A DNA stretch of 64,000 nt from Dioscorea cayenensis subsp. rotundata (Eukaryota; Streptophyta; Magnoliopsida; Dioscoreales; Dioscoreaceae), in the NCBI RefSeq assembly GCF_009730915.1, contig NC_052475.1, forward strand, positions 23,745,016 to 23,809,015, given 5' to 3'. Below, piece after piece: positions 36,791 through 48,800 of this stretch; position 1 is the first letter of the stretch; each line of letters begins with the position of its first letter. The position numbers and the translations under genes were made by a program. The notes under the pieces are model-generated. The model saw nothing but the letters and a program-made list of their open reading frames with translations. It was not told the origin of the DNA and did no database searches.

Positions 36791-37205
36791 GTACATCTAA
36801 AATATTTTTCCCATAACATCAAGATAATAACCGTTTCTAAAAATGAACTGTATTTTTAATATTTTATAGCTTTGACTTTTTAATTTCTAAACATGCAAAA
36901 TTAATTTTGTAGATGGGCATACAAAGGTTTTGTGTGATGAACCTTCTCCTTCAAAGAACATAAGGTCTTAGTAACCAGCTAATAAGACCACACCAAAATG
37001 TTCAGAATTTAGAAAGACCCAAAAGGAGTTTGTCAGTACTGAACACTTTTAATCCATGAATTTTATCTGCAAAACAAAATTGATTTTTAACACTTAATCC
37101 ACAGGTGCATTTCCAAACTACTTCGATGTCATATATACATTCTCAGTCACTAGATAAGAAAATCTTTACACAAAAGAACATGATGATCAAATTAGTCTTT
37201 TGCGG

Positions 37206-40200
37206 TTAGTTTGTCATCAAAGGACGACCCTCCTCGATGTAGTCATCAGGCCCATCTTCTTCATCAGAAGAAAGAAGAGAAGAACCCATCCATGCTTTGA
37301 ATCCTTCAGTCACACGCCTCTCCATATCCGGTGTCACTTCTAGGGCAGATTCAGACATCTCCAAACCAAGATTTCGGCCAGCAAAATCAGTCTCATCAAG
37401 GATGGCAGCAGCTTTTCTTCGCAGAAAGAAGGCAGTTCCACCATACATCATCACTAGACCCCAAGAGGCAATCTCGTAGCACCAGAACAGAGGGATTGAA
37501 CAGCTGCTCCCCAGTGTGAGGATGCTTGATCCAAGAAACAGTGCCATTAGACCGAAGATAACAGCAAACACGACATTGAGAATTGACAGGCAGCGTACCC
37601 CACCTGCATAAGTAAAGAGTCATGAACAAGAAGCCAGGTCAGGACAGGTAAGAGGCATCGCGCGGATGTCCAGGCTTTAATCTCAGCAGGCAGTAGAAGT
37701 GAAAGTTGGCTGAAGTCAGCTTGGCCAATTATCTTCGAAACAAATTCAGAATATAATTCAATTTGCAATCCCACATACAACGCAAGGGTATACTCTTTAA
37801 CTCCAGATAAAGAAATAATCATGGGCCCATAGTACAAGGAGATCAAAGGAAACAATTTTTTGGATGTCATTAGTTGACATGCTAAACAAAAATAGAAATA
37901 ATTGTTATGATGTTATCTATTATGAATGATACAAAATGTTACCATCGTGTAAACAACTTAACATCATTACTTAAGGAGTTTTTGCAGAGCTGGATTTGAC
38001 AAACTCCAAAAGAACAGTATTTTGTTGATCATTTATGAATACCTTGACTTCAAGCAACCATAACTTTTGATCAAGTTGTAAAATTCAAGGTGCTTTAGTG
38101 TGGCATCGGTAAACTCATTTGAAGCTCTAGGTCCTCATAGGCAAGTTTTCTAAAAAACAGTCAAGGGAGATCAAGTTCAAATTCTATCATTTTCCATATC
38201 CATATGAAGTTTGTAGCAAGTGTATTCAGTACAATTCTGTTAGTTTACATAGTAGCTTCTTTTACTGATGTCATTTTACCATGGTAGCAATAATAGGTGA
38301 GAACAACAACCAAATACCAACAAGGAGAATTTTTTTTACTCGGATGCTTGCAAATAACTACAAAAGACCCCCTTTTATCCATGCAACAAAAGCTCGCATT
38401 ATTGTGAGGGGAAAAATGGGTATTGCCTTGACAAATATACCATCAAAAGTTCATGACACAAGAGGCATACAATACATTTATACACATGCAGCGTAGAAAG
38501 AGAAACAAAGAGTGCCACCTAAAAAATAAGCACACGGCTCTCCCTTGTAAAATACCACCAATGACCTTTTAGGTTAAATTTTCATTATGCAAGTATAAAC
38601 TCAGAATATGAAATTTCTTCTCTAGAAAGCATTTTTCAAACGCCCTTTATTGTGCATTAGCCTTATACAAAGTTTTGAAGGAACGTGATTTCCAGATAGG
38701 GATATAAAATAAGTAAAAATTTTTTTTTTATTCATCATAATAAAAAGGCAGATGGATATACATGTCATGAACATCGGTATAGTTTTGCTCACAAAACATG
38801 TACATCACATTGATGCTGATCATGCTCAGTGGATTTATCATCCTGTCCTATGCACGCCCACTAAATGCAAAATGCCCTCCCTGTGAGCTACTTACCTACA
38901 ACTAGGGGTGGCAATTTTTGACACGACACGTTTACACAACACGACATGACACGGTCTTAGGAGGGTTTGGGTTTGGGTTAAACGGGTTAGTGTCATAAAC
39001 GGGTCGACTCGTTTATGACACGCCTAAATTAAGCGGGTTCGTGTCATAAACGGGTTGACACGTATATGACACGGTTAACCCGTTTAATATGAATAGGTAA
39101 ATGTGTCTGATAGTAAACTTGATAAATTAATTGAATTATTCTCACGGCAAATATGATGTTTAAGTATTTTATGTTTAATGTTAGTTTGGATTTTTAAAAA
39201 AATGTTTTGATTAAAAATTCGTGTCGCGTGTCGTGTCGTGTGGCGTGTTAAACGTGTCGTGTTGTGTCGTGTTTTAAACAGATAAACAGGTCGTATTGAC
39301 CTATTTAAGACTTAAACATGTTAAACGTGTCGTGTCGTGTAGCCACGGGTTTTAGACGTGTCGTGTTCGTGTTCTAAAAAATTACCCGTTTAATAATCGT
39401 GTCGTGTTCGTGTCAGGGTTAAACGTGTCAGATTCACAAGTCAACCCGACACGAACACGACCCGCTAACCCGTTTTGCCACCCCTACCTACAACCAGCAT
39501 CCTTGCACAATTAAATGCCCTCCCTGTGAGTTACTTATCTACAACCAGCATCCTTGCACAATTCTTCTCCCAGTGTATTCAAAGAATCAAGAACCAGTAA
39601 ATACTTACCAATCAACATAACTTCTATAAAAGAAAATGAGCAATCTTTTGCATCATCAAGACTATTATTTCTTACCAGATTGAGCAATACAAAATCAAGA
39701 GATTAGGAGGCCCAGCAGAAGGCATAATTAATATGTCAATTTCAGCAAAAGACACTGAAAGATACAACAAAAGAAGGAAATTGTTCTCAAAATACCTCTT
39801 TTCGATGCACAATAATTGTTTTCAACCACCTTAAGGAATGGGTGCCTTCTTGGAGCATAATATGCCACAATCATCCCTGCAGTTGAAACCATATAAGCGG
39901 ATAAACCTTTAGCATTTGGCAAAGAAAAGCCACGAGATGTTAATTTGTAAAATTGCAGTAAGCAGTACTGGAAATTGAATTACACATCAACTAATACCAA
40001 TTTCAATTCCCTCCTCTTTCAAAACCTAAGTTCCAAATTCCAACCCAATGTAATTTTCTTCCGAACACCTAATTACCAAAAGCACCAATACGTGAAAAAA
40101 TTAACCTCAACTCACCAATATCCACGTTTGCATCAAATGGCATGATCAACTATGGAGCACTGTTCCCCAAAGCAGAATCCTAGATTCATGCTCTTATATG

Positions 40201-40803
40201 CAAAGATAGAAACTTTGAAGTAAGTGACCTAAGTGAACTCAGTTCACTACGGTCGACATTGCAAAATCAGTATGATCACCTATAGAGCAAAGTCCCAAAA
40301 AGCACATTCCAAAACCCTAATTTGCTATACAACACTAACCATATTCATGCACTTAAAAAAAATCCAAACTTTTTCACAAAGTTGCACATCAGAACAAACA
40401 CAAAACAGAGGAACTCCAACTCACCTGCCAAGAGATACAAAGCCGATGCCAAAAAGACAATCGCCGAAGGCACGAAAACAACCATCCAATAGTAATCCGC
40501 GGCCTCCTCATCCGTCAAATAGAACGCGCCATGGTACCCGTAAAGATCAGGCTCCTGCGTGGCATTTACGGGCAGCGCCTGGATCCTCCTATGCTTACAG
40601 AAGGGCCGCCGATTCACATCCCGGGGAAAGACGATGCTGAGGCTAACGGAGACAGCGATGACGCTAGAAAAGGCGATAGCACCGGTCAGTGCTGCTACCA
40701 TTGGCCGCTGGAGACGGACCCAGGCCTTATCCTCGTCGCGAAGGGAGTCGTACTCGCGTTTCGGCATAAAAGCCTGGCGGAGAGCGTCGCCGAGGATGGC
40801 CAT
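37206..40803 (-). CDS. Plant four-helix membrane protein of unknown function
   Basis: Three exons, read leftward: 40803-40425, 39876-39796 and 37603-37206, in phase, giving 285 residues. The N-terminus (MAILGDALRQAFMPKREYDS) is followed by four hydrophobic helices at about 36-60, 108-135, 158-182 and 188-212. Between helices 1 and 2 is a hydrophilic loop with two Cys/His positions (RPFCKHRR). The C-terminal tail is acidic (SSDEEDGPDDYIEEG) and probably cytosolic. It resembles a conserved, unnamed plant transmembrane family; no reaction can be assigned. The 2.2-kb second intron contains a complete hAT MITE. The start is the first ATG after a GC-rich leader carrying telo-box repeats. Confidence 0.88.
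38870..39561. repeat. About 50-bp tandem duplication split by a MITE
   Basis: The unit 'aaatgccctccctgtgag...cagcatccttgcacaatt' occurs twice in tandem. Copy 1 is interrupted by the MITE (38870-38902 continuing at 39495-39512); copy 2 is whole (39513-39561). The duplication or the insertion could have come first. Confidence 0.8.
38903..39486. mobile_element. Non-autonomous hAT-type MITE in an intron, 584 bp
   Basis: Terminal inverted repeats: taggggtggcaa at the left and ttgccacccccta-like (ttgccacccct a) at the right. The flanking 8-bp target-site duplication cctacaac (38895-38902 and 39487-39494) is perfect. Subterminal regions are dense in cgtgtcgtg / cacgacac repeats, typical of hAT transposase-binding sites. 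No coding capacity. It lies in intron 2 of the four-helix membrane protein gene. Confidence 0.93.
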
Positions 40804-40850
40804 GGGAGGTGGAATCGGTGGGTGGAGTTAGGTATCGTGGCAGTGCCTTG

Positions 40851-40866
40851 GCCTAACCCTAACCCT
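40851..40866 (-). promoter_or_regulatory. Telo-box repeats in the leader of the membrane protein gene
   Basis: 'cctaaccctaacccta' lies about 50-65 bp upstream of the start codon at 40803; on the gene strand this is tagggttagggttagg. Short telomere-like boxes near transcription starts are common in plant housekeeping genes. The role here is inferred from position only. Confidence 0.45.
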
Positions 40867-41179
40867 AGTTTTGGAGAACACGATCATGGGAGAAAGAGTA
40901 CAGTTGAAGAAACCCTTGTTTGGAATTTTAACTAAATTTAGGGGGTTTGGCCTCAAAAACATTAGCTTTTTCGTAATGTTTAAAAAAACATGAACAAAAC
41001 CCTTCTTAACAACGAGAACACATTAAAAAAAATAAAATAAAATAAAATAAATAAATCTGAGATTTACAATACTTATACCCTCTGCTTGCATAAATTAGAA
41101 TTCAAACTCAACTCCTCGATAAAAATAATAACTTATGTAAGAAAAATAAAATTTCAAATTTTTAATTTTATTATAATAT

Positions 41180-41332
41180 ATTTTTTCCATTCATTACCTT
41201 TCAGGATCAGTCATGGTCTTATAGACTCTACCAATAGTCTAAACGAATTCGTTGCTTCATCCAAATGTGAAAAAAGATTATAGTCGCACTTAAAAGCCGA
41301 GTACTCTACCGTTGAGTTAGCAACCCGGATAA
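41180..41332 (-). other. Nuclear copy of plastid trnK-UUU 5' exon and intron start (NUPT)
   Basis: On the minus strand, 41326-41290 reads as the 37-nt plastid trnK-UUU 5' exon: gggttgctaactcaacggta, then gagtactcggcttttaa. It is followed directly by the start of its group II intron (gtgcgactataatc). The intron continues with the familiar plastid segments ggatgaagcaacgaattcg, gactattggtagagtc and tgatcctgaaaggtaatg. There is no 3' exon, so this is not a functional tRNA. The surrounding DNA is ordinary nuclear AT-rich sequence. The exact ends are uncertain by about 10 bp. Confidence 0.92.
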
Positions 41333-42039
41333 ATATGATCTTTGTGTTGGGTTAAAACTTTATTTTTTTTGTTTCATTTGATAATATTTTAAAAAAGAAC
41401 GAAAAAAAATAAACAATCAACATTAGGCTGATAAGACATTCTTTCCCATTCAGGGTATTAGGTGTTTATATGAACTTATAGTGAGCAATTTTTTTTTCAT
41501 TCTTATTTGGACCATCTTTAAATTTTATCATTTATTAAAAAAAAACTCTTGGATAATTTTTCCCATCATTTTCCAAACCTATATTTTGAATAACTAAAAT
41601 TTAATTGATAAATTATTTGTTTATTTTAACTCATTTATTTATTTATTAGCTATGCTAGTAGAGATTTGCTTGAGAATAAGATTTTAAATATCACGAAAAC
41701 TTCTTATTGCAAAAACAAATAAATTTTTTTGAGTAAAAACAAATAAAATTTAAAAAAAACTATTGAATAAGTTTTTCAAACAGTGACAATAATACATAAG
41801 AAGTAGTTAAAATATAAGAATGCTGATCCTTGAGTAGGCTTTAATTTTTAACATTTCAAGGGAACGTAGTCATGGTAAATTTGTTTGAAAAATTTTGTAT
41901 GGAGAAGCACTTCATGATATATATATATATATATATTATAAAAATAGGTAACTATAATTTAATTAAAAAAAATTGGTGAGTTACAAAAGAGAATTAGGGA
42001 GACACATCAGCTACAACACATTATTGACCATTAAGCCTA
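41333..42039. other. AT-rich intergenic DNA
   Basis: No gene or bounded repeat seen. A (TA)n run lies at about 41919-41936. Confidence 0.6.
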
Positions 42040-43262
42040 CTGAAAATTGGGAGTGAGGGTTGAAATAAATCATTTTTCTGGCCAGATATCACACCTCTTC
42101 TTCATTCTTTCAGAGCATGCTCTTCTATTATTGTGAAGAACGGGATTAATACGCTTCTATGGCACGATAAATAGTTGGATGGTAGAGCCCCTAAAGATTT
42201 CTAGCCCAACCTCTACATTGATTGTAGTGCTCTTTGGATTTCTTTAAGAGACTTTCTGTCTACTTTACATTCTCTAGAGATCTTTCACCTGTTTTGTTTT
42301 CAACTCTAGACATTCTAAGTAAGCAAGAGGATGTGAAAATTTGAAACTTGGAAAGTAATAGGATCTTCTCAGTTAGATCCTTTTTATCGTTTCCTGATGG
42401 ATGGTATTATTTGAATCCCTCTCTATCCAACCTTTTGAAAAGTGGGGTGTCTCAGCAAAATATCCCTTTTTTGCTGGCTAGCTTGGGATGATAAAATTCT
42501 TACCCTTTCCAACCTAGCCAAAAATGCTATAACACTCGTTGTGCTACTGGACACTTGTGTCCTACGTAACAAAAACACAGAGTCAGTGGACCATCTCTTG
42601 CTTAATTGTGACTTCTTAGATCAAATCTGGCATTTCTTTAAACAAAATTTCGGTCTTCACTCACACCCTCGGTCCATCTCAGATGTTTGGACCACTTGGA
42701 TCCTTTCCTTACAGGATTTTACAACGACTTTGCTGGGATCTTCTCTCAAGAGCTATTTTCTGGAATTTATGGCTTGAGAGAAATCATCACATCTTCGAAT
42801 TACATTCTCTTACCCCGCATTCAGTTATCTCTAAGATTACTTATATGCTTCTTGCTTGGATTTTTGCAGCTAGAGACCCGAGTCAACGATTTCTAGGTAA
42901 TTCCATTCAGAAAGCTAAGGCGCTCTATTGACTTCTTGAGCACATGTCTAAATGATCAGCCTGCCGCCATGACCACTTCTTTCCAAGAGTGATCAACTCC
43001 TTCCTTCAGCTATTAGAGGCCTTAGATGCCAGAGTGTGAACTTCACTTCTACAACTGCTTTGTTTCTTCTGTTTCTCCTGTTCTTTGGCTTTCTGCCTTT
43101 TTCCTGTTTTACTATTTCTCTTTTGGTTTTTTTGTGGAAGTATGACTTACCCCTAGAGACTGTTTCTCATTTTTTTGTTATTATTTTTTGTAATTCTATT
43201 TTGCTTGTTTTTTTATTTTTCATTTAATAAATCAGTGGTTTATCCACTTTATTTAAAAAAAA
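42040..43262 (+). mobile_element. LINE (L1-type) remnant, 3' part only
   Basis: Translated pieces match the end of plant L1-type ORF2: VKNGINTLLWHDK-like and DGRAPKD-like text near 42130-42200, then a zf-RVT-type segment near 42460-42640 (KISLFCWLAWDDKILT, then TESVDHLLLNCDFLDQIW). The element ends with a short non-coding tail and A-run (tttatttaaaaaaaaat at 43245-43262). Endonuclease and most of the reverse transcriptase are absent, and the remaining frame is broken by stops and shifts, so it is old and 5'-truncated. No target-site duplication found. Confidence 0.8.
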
Positions 43263-43906
43263 ATAATAATAACACCAATAATGAAAAAACACCAGTGATA
43301 TATAGAAGATGATACTGAGGATGAATTTTTTGTTCGAGTTCATGGTATAACTTCTATATCAAATACTGACAAATATCCCATTTCCACCATCAAGGTCATC
43401 TCATTTATTTATTTATTTATTTATTTTTACCTGATAAGAAAATATTGACAGACCTCGTAAAAAAAAAGGACTAAACCAATGCCACATTGTGTTTTTATTT
43501 ATTATTTTTAAAAATCTATTTAATTTGCCGTAATATATTATTGAAAACGAAGAGCATTGTATCCCATAAATTTGGATGATCAATAACTATATTCAAAAAG
43601 AAAAAAAACACACCATTAATTCATGTTCTCTAGGTCTACTCAGGAATTATTTTAACGTGAGCCACGTGGCACGCTTCCATTCATTATTTCATTTAAAGCA
43701 TTTCAGCATTTAGATACAAACAAATAATAATACGGACACATATACATAATTACTTACAATTTATACGTCATCATTTTGTACAACCTTTTTGACCGTTCGA
43801 TCAGATGAAGCACGAATCTCAAAGTACACAACATGACTCCGTTGGAGTTTATAAAAGCGACTGGGGTAATGAAAGTAGTTTGCCTGCGAGTTTACTGTTT
43901 TCATCG
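43263..43906. other. Upstream region of the class IV transaminase gene
   Basis: AT-rich, with an (ATTT)n run at about 43404-43426. It becomes gene-like near 43650. It should hold the promoter and leader; one G-box is visible. Confidence 0.6.
43661..43670. promoter_or_regulatory. G-box (gccacgtggc)
   Basis: A perfect 10-bp palindrome with a CACGTG core at 43663-43668, about 240 bp upstream of the start codon at 43907. G-boxes bind bZIP and bHLH factors in light and stress responses. Use here is inferred from position and the extended palindrome. Confidence 0.55.
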
Positions 43907-46351
43907 ATGGCCTCGTCCATGACGTTCCTCTGTGAAACCACACTGAGAAACGCGTTTCCAAGCAGGTCTTTTGCGTTTCCCAGCGGTTCACATGAAGATC
44001 AAAGGCCTTTGAGCTTCGGGTTTCATGGCGTCGCTCTTCGGAGAGCTAAGGCGGAGGTGAAATGGAGATCATCGAGGGAGGTGAGGGTCTGTGGAGAATT
44101 CCTCTTGGACTGGTGGGCATCTTGTTTCCCTTGTTTTTATTGTTCTTTTTATTTGATTGTGTTTTATTTATATATTTGTTTATTTATTTGTTTGTTTTTG
44201 CTTCTTTTGATTAGGGTTTGATTATTTTGGTTTTTGCCTGAAAGTTTTTTTGGTTAGGAAAAGCATAATTTATATATAAGTTTGGTTTTGGTTTCTTTTT
44301 ATAATTAGGTTTGAACCTTTGATTTGTGTATGAAGGTGGATGAGTGTTTGTTTGTTTTTGTTGGAAAAGAATCATTTTTTTTTAAAATCTCTTCCTGTTT
44401 CGTTTTATTAAAGGTTTTTTTAAAAAAATAAATAAATAATTTGTTAAAGTTTGATGTTTTGTTTTGTGTCTGAAGGTGTAAAGCTGTGTTTTTTTCTTAA
44501 ATCAAATAATAAATATTTACTTGATTTCTTCTTTCAAAGGTGTTTTGCTTCGGTTTCTGCTCCATTTCATTAGGTTTTGATGTTTTCATTTGTGCATTAA
44601 AGTATATATTGGTTTTTTTTTCCTTTGTTGAAAAAAAGTAATTTTATGTTTTTTTTTTCTAGTTCTTTTCCACGTTCCAAACATTTTTATTTACCTGATT
44701 AATTTCCTCTTTTATTTGATCTCTGTGATGATTTTGCTATGTGTTGGCAAGCTTGTAAATCTGGTGTTTCTGTTTGGAAAACTATTAAATTTGATTTTTT
44801 ATTATTTTTTCCCCACATCAAACAGGTGTTCAATGAATCACATAAATCATTCTTTTTCTTTTTCTTTTTTTCTTATCAGGCTCTGCAGATACAGATATCA
44901 ACAACCTCTTTGATGCACCTGTTCTCTCTAATACAGAGGTTTATTCTCAAACCTGAGAATTTTTCTCAATATATGCATATATTTGTAACTGTATTATTTC
45001 CACATTTATGTTATACTGTTTTCTTCTTAATTTATTGGATGAAATTAAACAAGCTTGATTTGATGAATTGCAAGGTTGCAGAAAGGCTAAGAACATACCA
45101 AGAACAGAACCAAAGCAATCAGCATTACATGGCCATGTTCTCCAGCATCTTTGGAGGAATTACAACTGATCCTGCAGCAATGGTCATTCCCATGGATGAT
45201 CATATGGTCCATAGAGGTCATGGCGTGTTCGATACAGCCGCAATAATGGACGGGTAAGTGACACAAATGTTCAATATATAGTTTCAGGTTTATATTCCCA
45301 ATCACTATGTTTGTGCAGTGCTTAATAATTTATATGCATTGCATGTTTATGTGATCTCAGACACCTGTATGAATTAGACCAACATTTAGACAGACTCTTA
45401 AGGTCTGCATCAATGGCAAAAATCGGTCTTCCTTTTGATCGTTCTACAATTAGGAACATCCTCATAAACACTGTATCTGCATCGAAATGTACTCAGGGTT
45501 CATTAAGATACTGGCTCTCGGTCGGACCAGGTGACTTTCAACTATCATCGTCTGGTTGTCCTAAGCCTGCTCTATATGCAATTGTCATTGAAGGCCGGTC
45601 TCTACCAGACCAAAAAGGTGTTAGAGTGATAACATCATCAATACCGATGAAATCTCCGGAATTTGCTATTATGAAGAATGTGAATTACTTGCCTAATGCT
45701 CTGTCCAAGGTGGAAGCTGAAGAGAATGGAGCATTTGTAGGCATTTGGTTAGATAATGAAGGCTATGTTGCTGAAGGTCCTAATATGAATGTTGCATTTG
45801 TAACAGCAGATAAAGAGTTAATGATGCCTCATTTCGATAAGATCTTAAGCGGTTGCACAGCGAAAAGAGTGTTGGTTCTCGCAGAAAAACTCATCGGCGA
45901 AGGCATGATTGATGGAATTAGACTTGGCAATGTGTCTGTAGAGCAAGGGAAAATGGCTGATGAAATGATGCTTATTGGGAGTGGAATCATTGTGAAGCCT
46001 GTTTTGCAGTGGGACAAACACATAATTGGTGATGGTATGATCTTTTAGTACAATTAGTTATATATCTGACTGTACATTAATACATCCAAAACTTGCACGA
46101 AAAACATTGTGTTAGTTAATATCTGAGTACGTTAATGCATCCAAGGCTTGCATGAATTGGAAAAGAAAATGTGGATTTTATCAGCAGTTTTGCTGACAAA
46201 AGATTGAAGAAAACTTTGAATGATTGTATTAATTTGGAATGCTGATGTTCTTGCAGGAAAAGAAGGTCCAGTGGCAAAAGCACTATTTGATTTGATTGTG
46301 GAGGATATGCAATCTGGTCCAGCTTCAGTTAGAGTGCCTGTTCCTTATTGA
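43907..46351 (+). CDS. DAAT: D-amino-acid transaminase / aminodeoxychorismate lyase, class IV PLP enzyme
   Basis: Exons: 43907 to about 44080, 44880-44938, 45075-45253, 45361-46034 and 46257-46351; about 396 residues. The protein follows Arabidopsis DAAT1 closely: ITTDPAAMVIPMDDHMVHRG, GVFDTAAIMDG, YELDQHLDRLLRSASMAKIG, SLRYWLSVGPGDF and SGCTAKR. The PLP lysine is expected in MKNVNYLPNALSKVEAE, with the active-site loop in EGPNMNVAF. The Arabidopsis enzyme is plastidic, interconverts D-amino acids and also makes p-aminobenzoate for folate. The first about 58 residues look like a transit peptide. The exon 1 to 2 join is unsettled: the best donor (44081) gives the wrong phase, while a weak donor at 44091 would restore it; an extra base is also possible. 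Exons 2-5 are in phase. Confidence 0.9.
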
Positions 46352-46854
46352 AAGTTAAAATTTTACTTGATTGTTGTATTCTCTTTTGTTTGTAAGCAAA
46401 GAACAAGCAGAGAAGAAACACTCTGTTTCTTCATGTTTTAATTAGTCATATGTTTAGTGGTTTATTATCATAAGACCACTGATTGATTGTAAAAGAATTC
46501 AGACATAATTATTAAAATAATTATTTTGAAATAGTATATATGAGAAGAGATTCATTAAAGTTCAAAGTGGTCTATGGTTTTTTTTTCCAGTTTGCAGTCC
46601 ACTTCCAGAATGTTAATGGAATCCAGCAGTACTTGGTCTACCACTATGAAGTATGAACTTTCTTAGCCCCAGCACCCATTTGACCTAAAAGATCATCAAA
46701 CTTTTTTTCTTTTTCTTTGATTTTTTTATTTTTTATTTTTAAATTTTTTATAATTTTTTTAATAGATAAATTCATTAAAAATAAGACAACTAAAATAAAT
46801 AAATAAATAACTAAACCAAAAAATGTGTTAAATCCCACGGTTCGTGTGTTTTTT

Positions 46855-47088
46855 ATTGGTAGAGCTAAACTCTTTTAACTTTTGATAACAAAATGATTAA
46901 CAAATTGAAGAGAGATATAAAATTTACAAAGGAGATCGAGAAATAGGAGTTGACATATGATGAAGAGATTATTGGTAGAGTCAAACTCTTTTAATTTTGG
47001 ATAACAAAATGATTAGCAAATCGAAGAGAGATATAAAACTTGAAAAGAAGGTCGAGAAATATAAGTTGACATATAATAAAGAGATATA
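46855..47088 (+). repeat. 116-bp tandem duplication
   Basis: Two units starting attggtagag (46855 and 46971), both running through 'taacaaaatgatta.caaat', 'gaagagagatataaaa' and 'gttgacatat'. Moderately diverged. Confidence 0.8.
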
Positions 47089-48409
47089 TGACCCAAAAAA
47101 GAGATCCAAAAACAGGAATAGACATACATAGACACAAAAAGATAATCAAACATTAAATCCAAAACTCAACTGGAAATCTGTAATACATAAAATATTGCTA
47201 ATTAATTTGTTTTAATTTGTTGCATGTTTCTTAAATATATAGAACTCTTACCTTTGGAAACATACTTTTCATCTTAGTTGTGTGTCATTCTTTTCATACA
47301 TTAAAGTTTGTAATAGTTTTTTTTTTTTAATAAATACAATTCGGTGAGTTATCTATTTTTTTTTTTTAAAAAAAACTTATGATAAAATATTCTAAAAAAG
47401 GAAATGTCAAGTTAATAACAAGAAACAAGGCAAGCTAATCCTTAATTTGACAAAATTTATGTTGTTAAATTATTAATACTGACCTTTATCTTGATGTTTT
47501 TTTTTCTCACACTCAATGATATGTTTTAATTAAAATATTATTGATTAAAAATTTTAAAATGACAATAAAAATCTTGATTTATTTTGTCAAATTATTTACT
47601 GAATTTTTTTGTATAAAGTGTTTGTGTCTTTACTGAAAACTAAATTCAAATATCAACTCATACATGATAAATGTACAGATTAATTAAGTTATTAACTTCT
47701 AATATATGCATGTTTTTGTGATTTGTGCTAGTGAGTAAGAAAATAAAATAAAAAAAATAAAAACAAAACTGATATGAATATAACATACGAAGTTTCCTCT
47801 ACATTTGAATTCCAATCAACCACACAATTATTTTATAATTTCAGCATGTCCACTGAGTTTGGTAACTCTCACCATCTTATTGGATGGTTTCCATCAAGAC
47901 AAAAAAGTTGCAATTCATTTGTAATTTTTTAAAAAATAATTTTATATGGATATGAATTTATATGTTTATGTATATATATATACATATCATATCAAAAAAA
48001 TGTAAGTATCTATTTGTTCCCATGTACTTAAGAGAATAATAAATGTCCAATTTGTTGACCAAAGTACAATAAAAATAATCATAGATAATGACAGGCCATT
48101 TCAAACAAACAATTACACCTCATTTATGTTTAACAAATGCATATGATAAAAGAAAAGAAAAGGAGAATTAAATAAATATGTTTTTGATTTTTTTTAAAAA
48201 GATATTTCCCAAGATTTAGCCATTATTTATGGCCCAATATATGAAAAATAATACTAAAACAAAATAAAACTATTTCATATTTATATTTATAACAATTAAT
48301 AACTGAAACTTGTTCAATGGATAGGATAAGAATGATATGATAAACAATTTATTTTTATCATTTTGTTTAGTGAGCATAGTTTTGTCCTATTAACTTAATT
48401 TATCCACTA

Positions 48410-48800
48410 ATTCAAGATAGAAATGGGTAGCGAAGATTAACTATTATTATTTTTTTTTTTACTATTTTATTTTGTTTCTCCCATTTTACAGTACCTTTTT
48501 AATTCGATCATCATCCAAACACGAGAACCCTATAATAATAAGACAAGTTAAAAAAAAAAAATAATGATAATTTTATTTATTTACTCATAATTCATATATA
48601 TTCTAATTCAAGATAGAAATGGGTAGCGAAGATTAACTGTTATTATTTTTTATTTTTTTACTATTTTATTTTGTTTCTCCCGTTTTACAGTTCCTTTTTA
48701 ATTCGATCATCATCCAAACACGAGAACCCTATAATAATAAGACAAGTTAAAAAAAATATAATGATAATTTTATTTATTTACACATAATTCATATATATTT
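48410..48800 (+). repeat. 196-bp tandem duplication
   Basis: Two units starting attcaagatagaaatggg (48410 and 48606), both ending near cataattcatatatatt. They differ by only a few substitutions and homopolymer lengths, so the event is recent. Confidence 0.9.

Noticed and set aside
41290-41326. Nuclear tRNA-Lys gene
   Set aside because: Only the 5' half of the tRNA is present, followed by group II intron sequence. It is plastid-derived and cannot fold as a complete tRNA.
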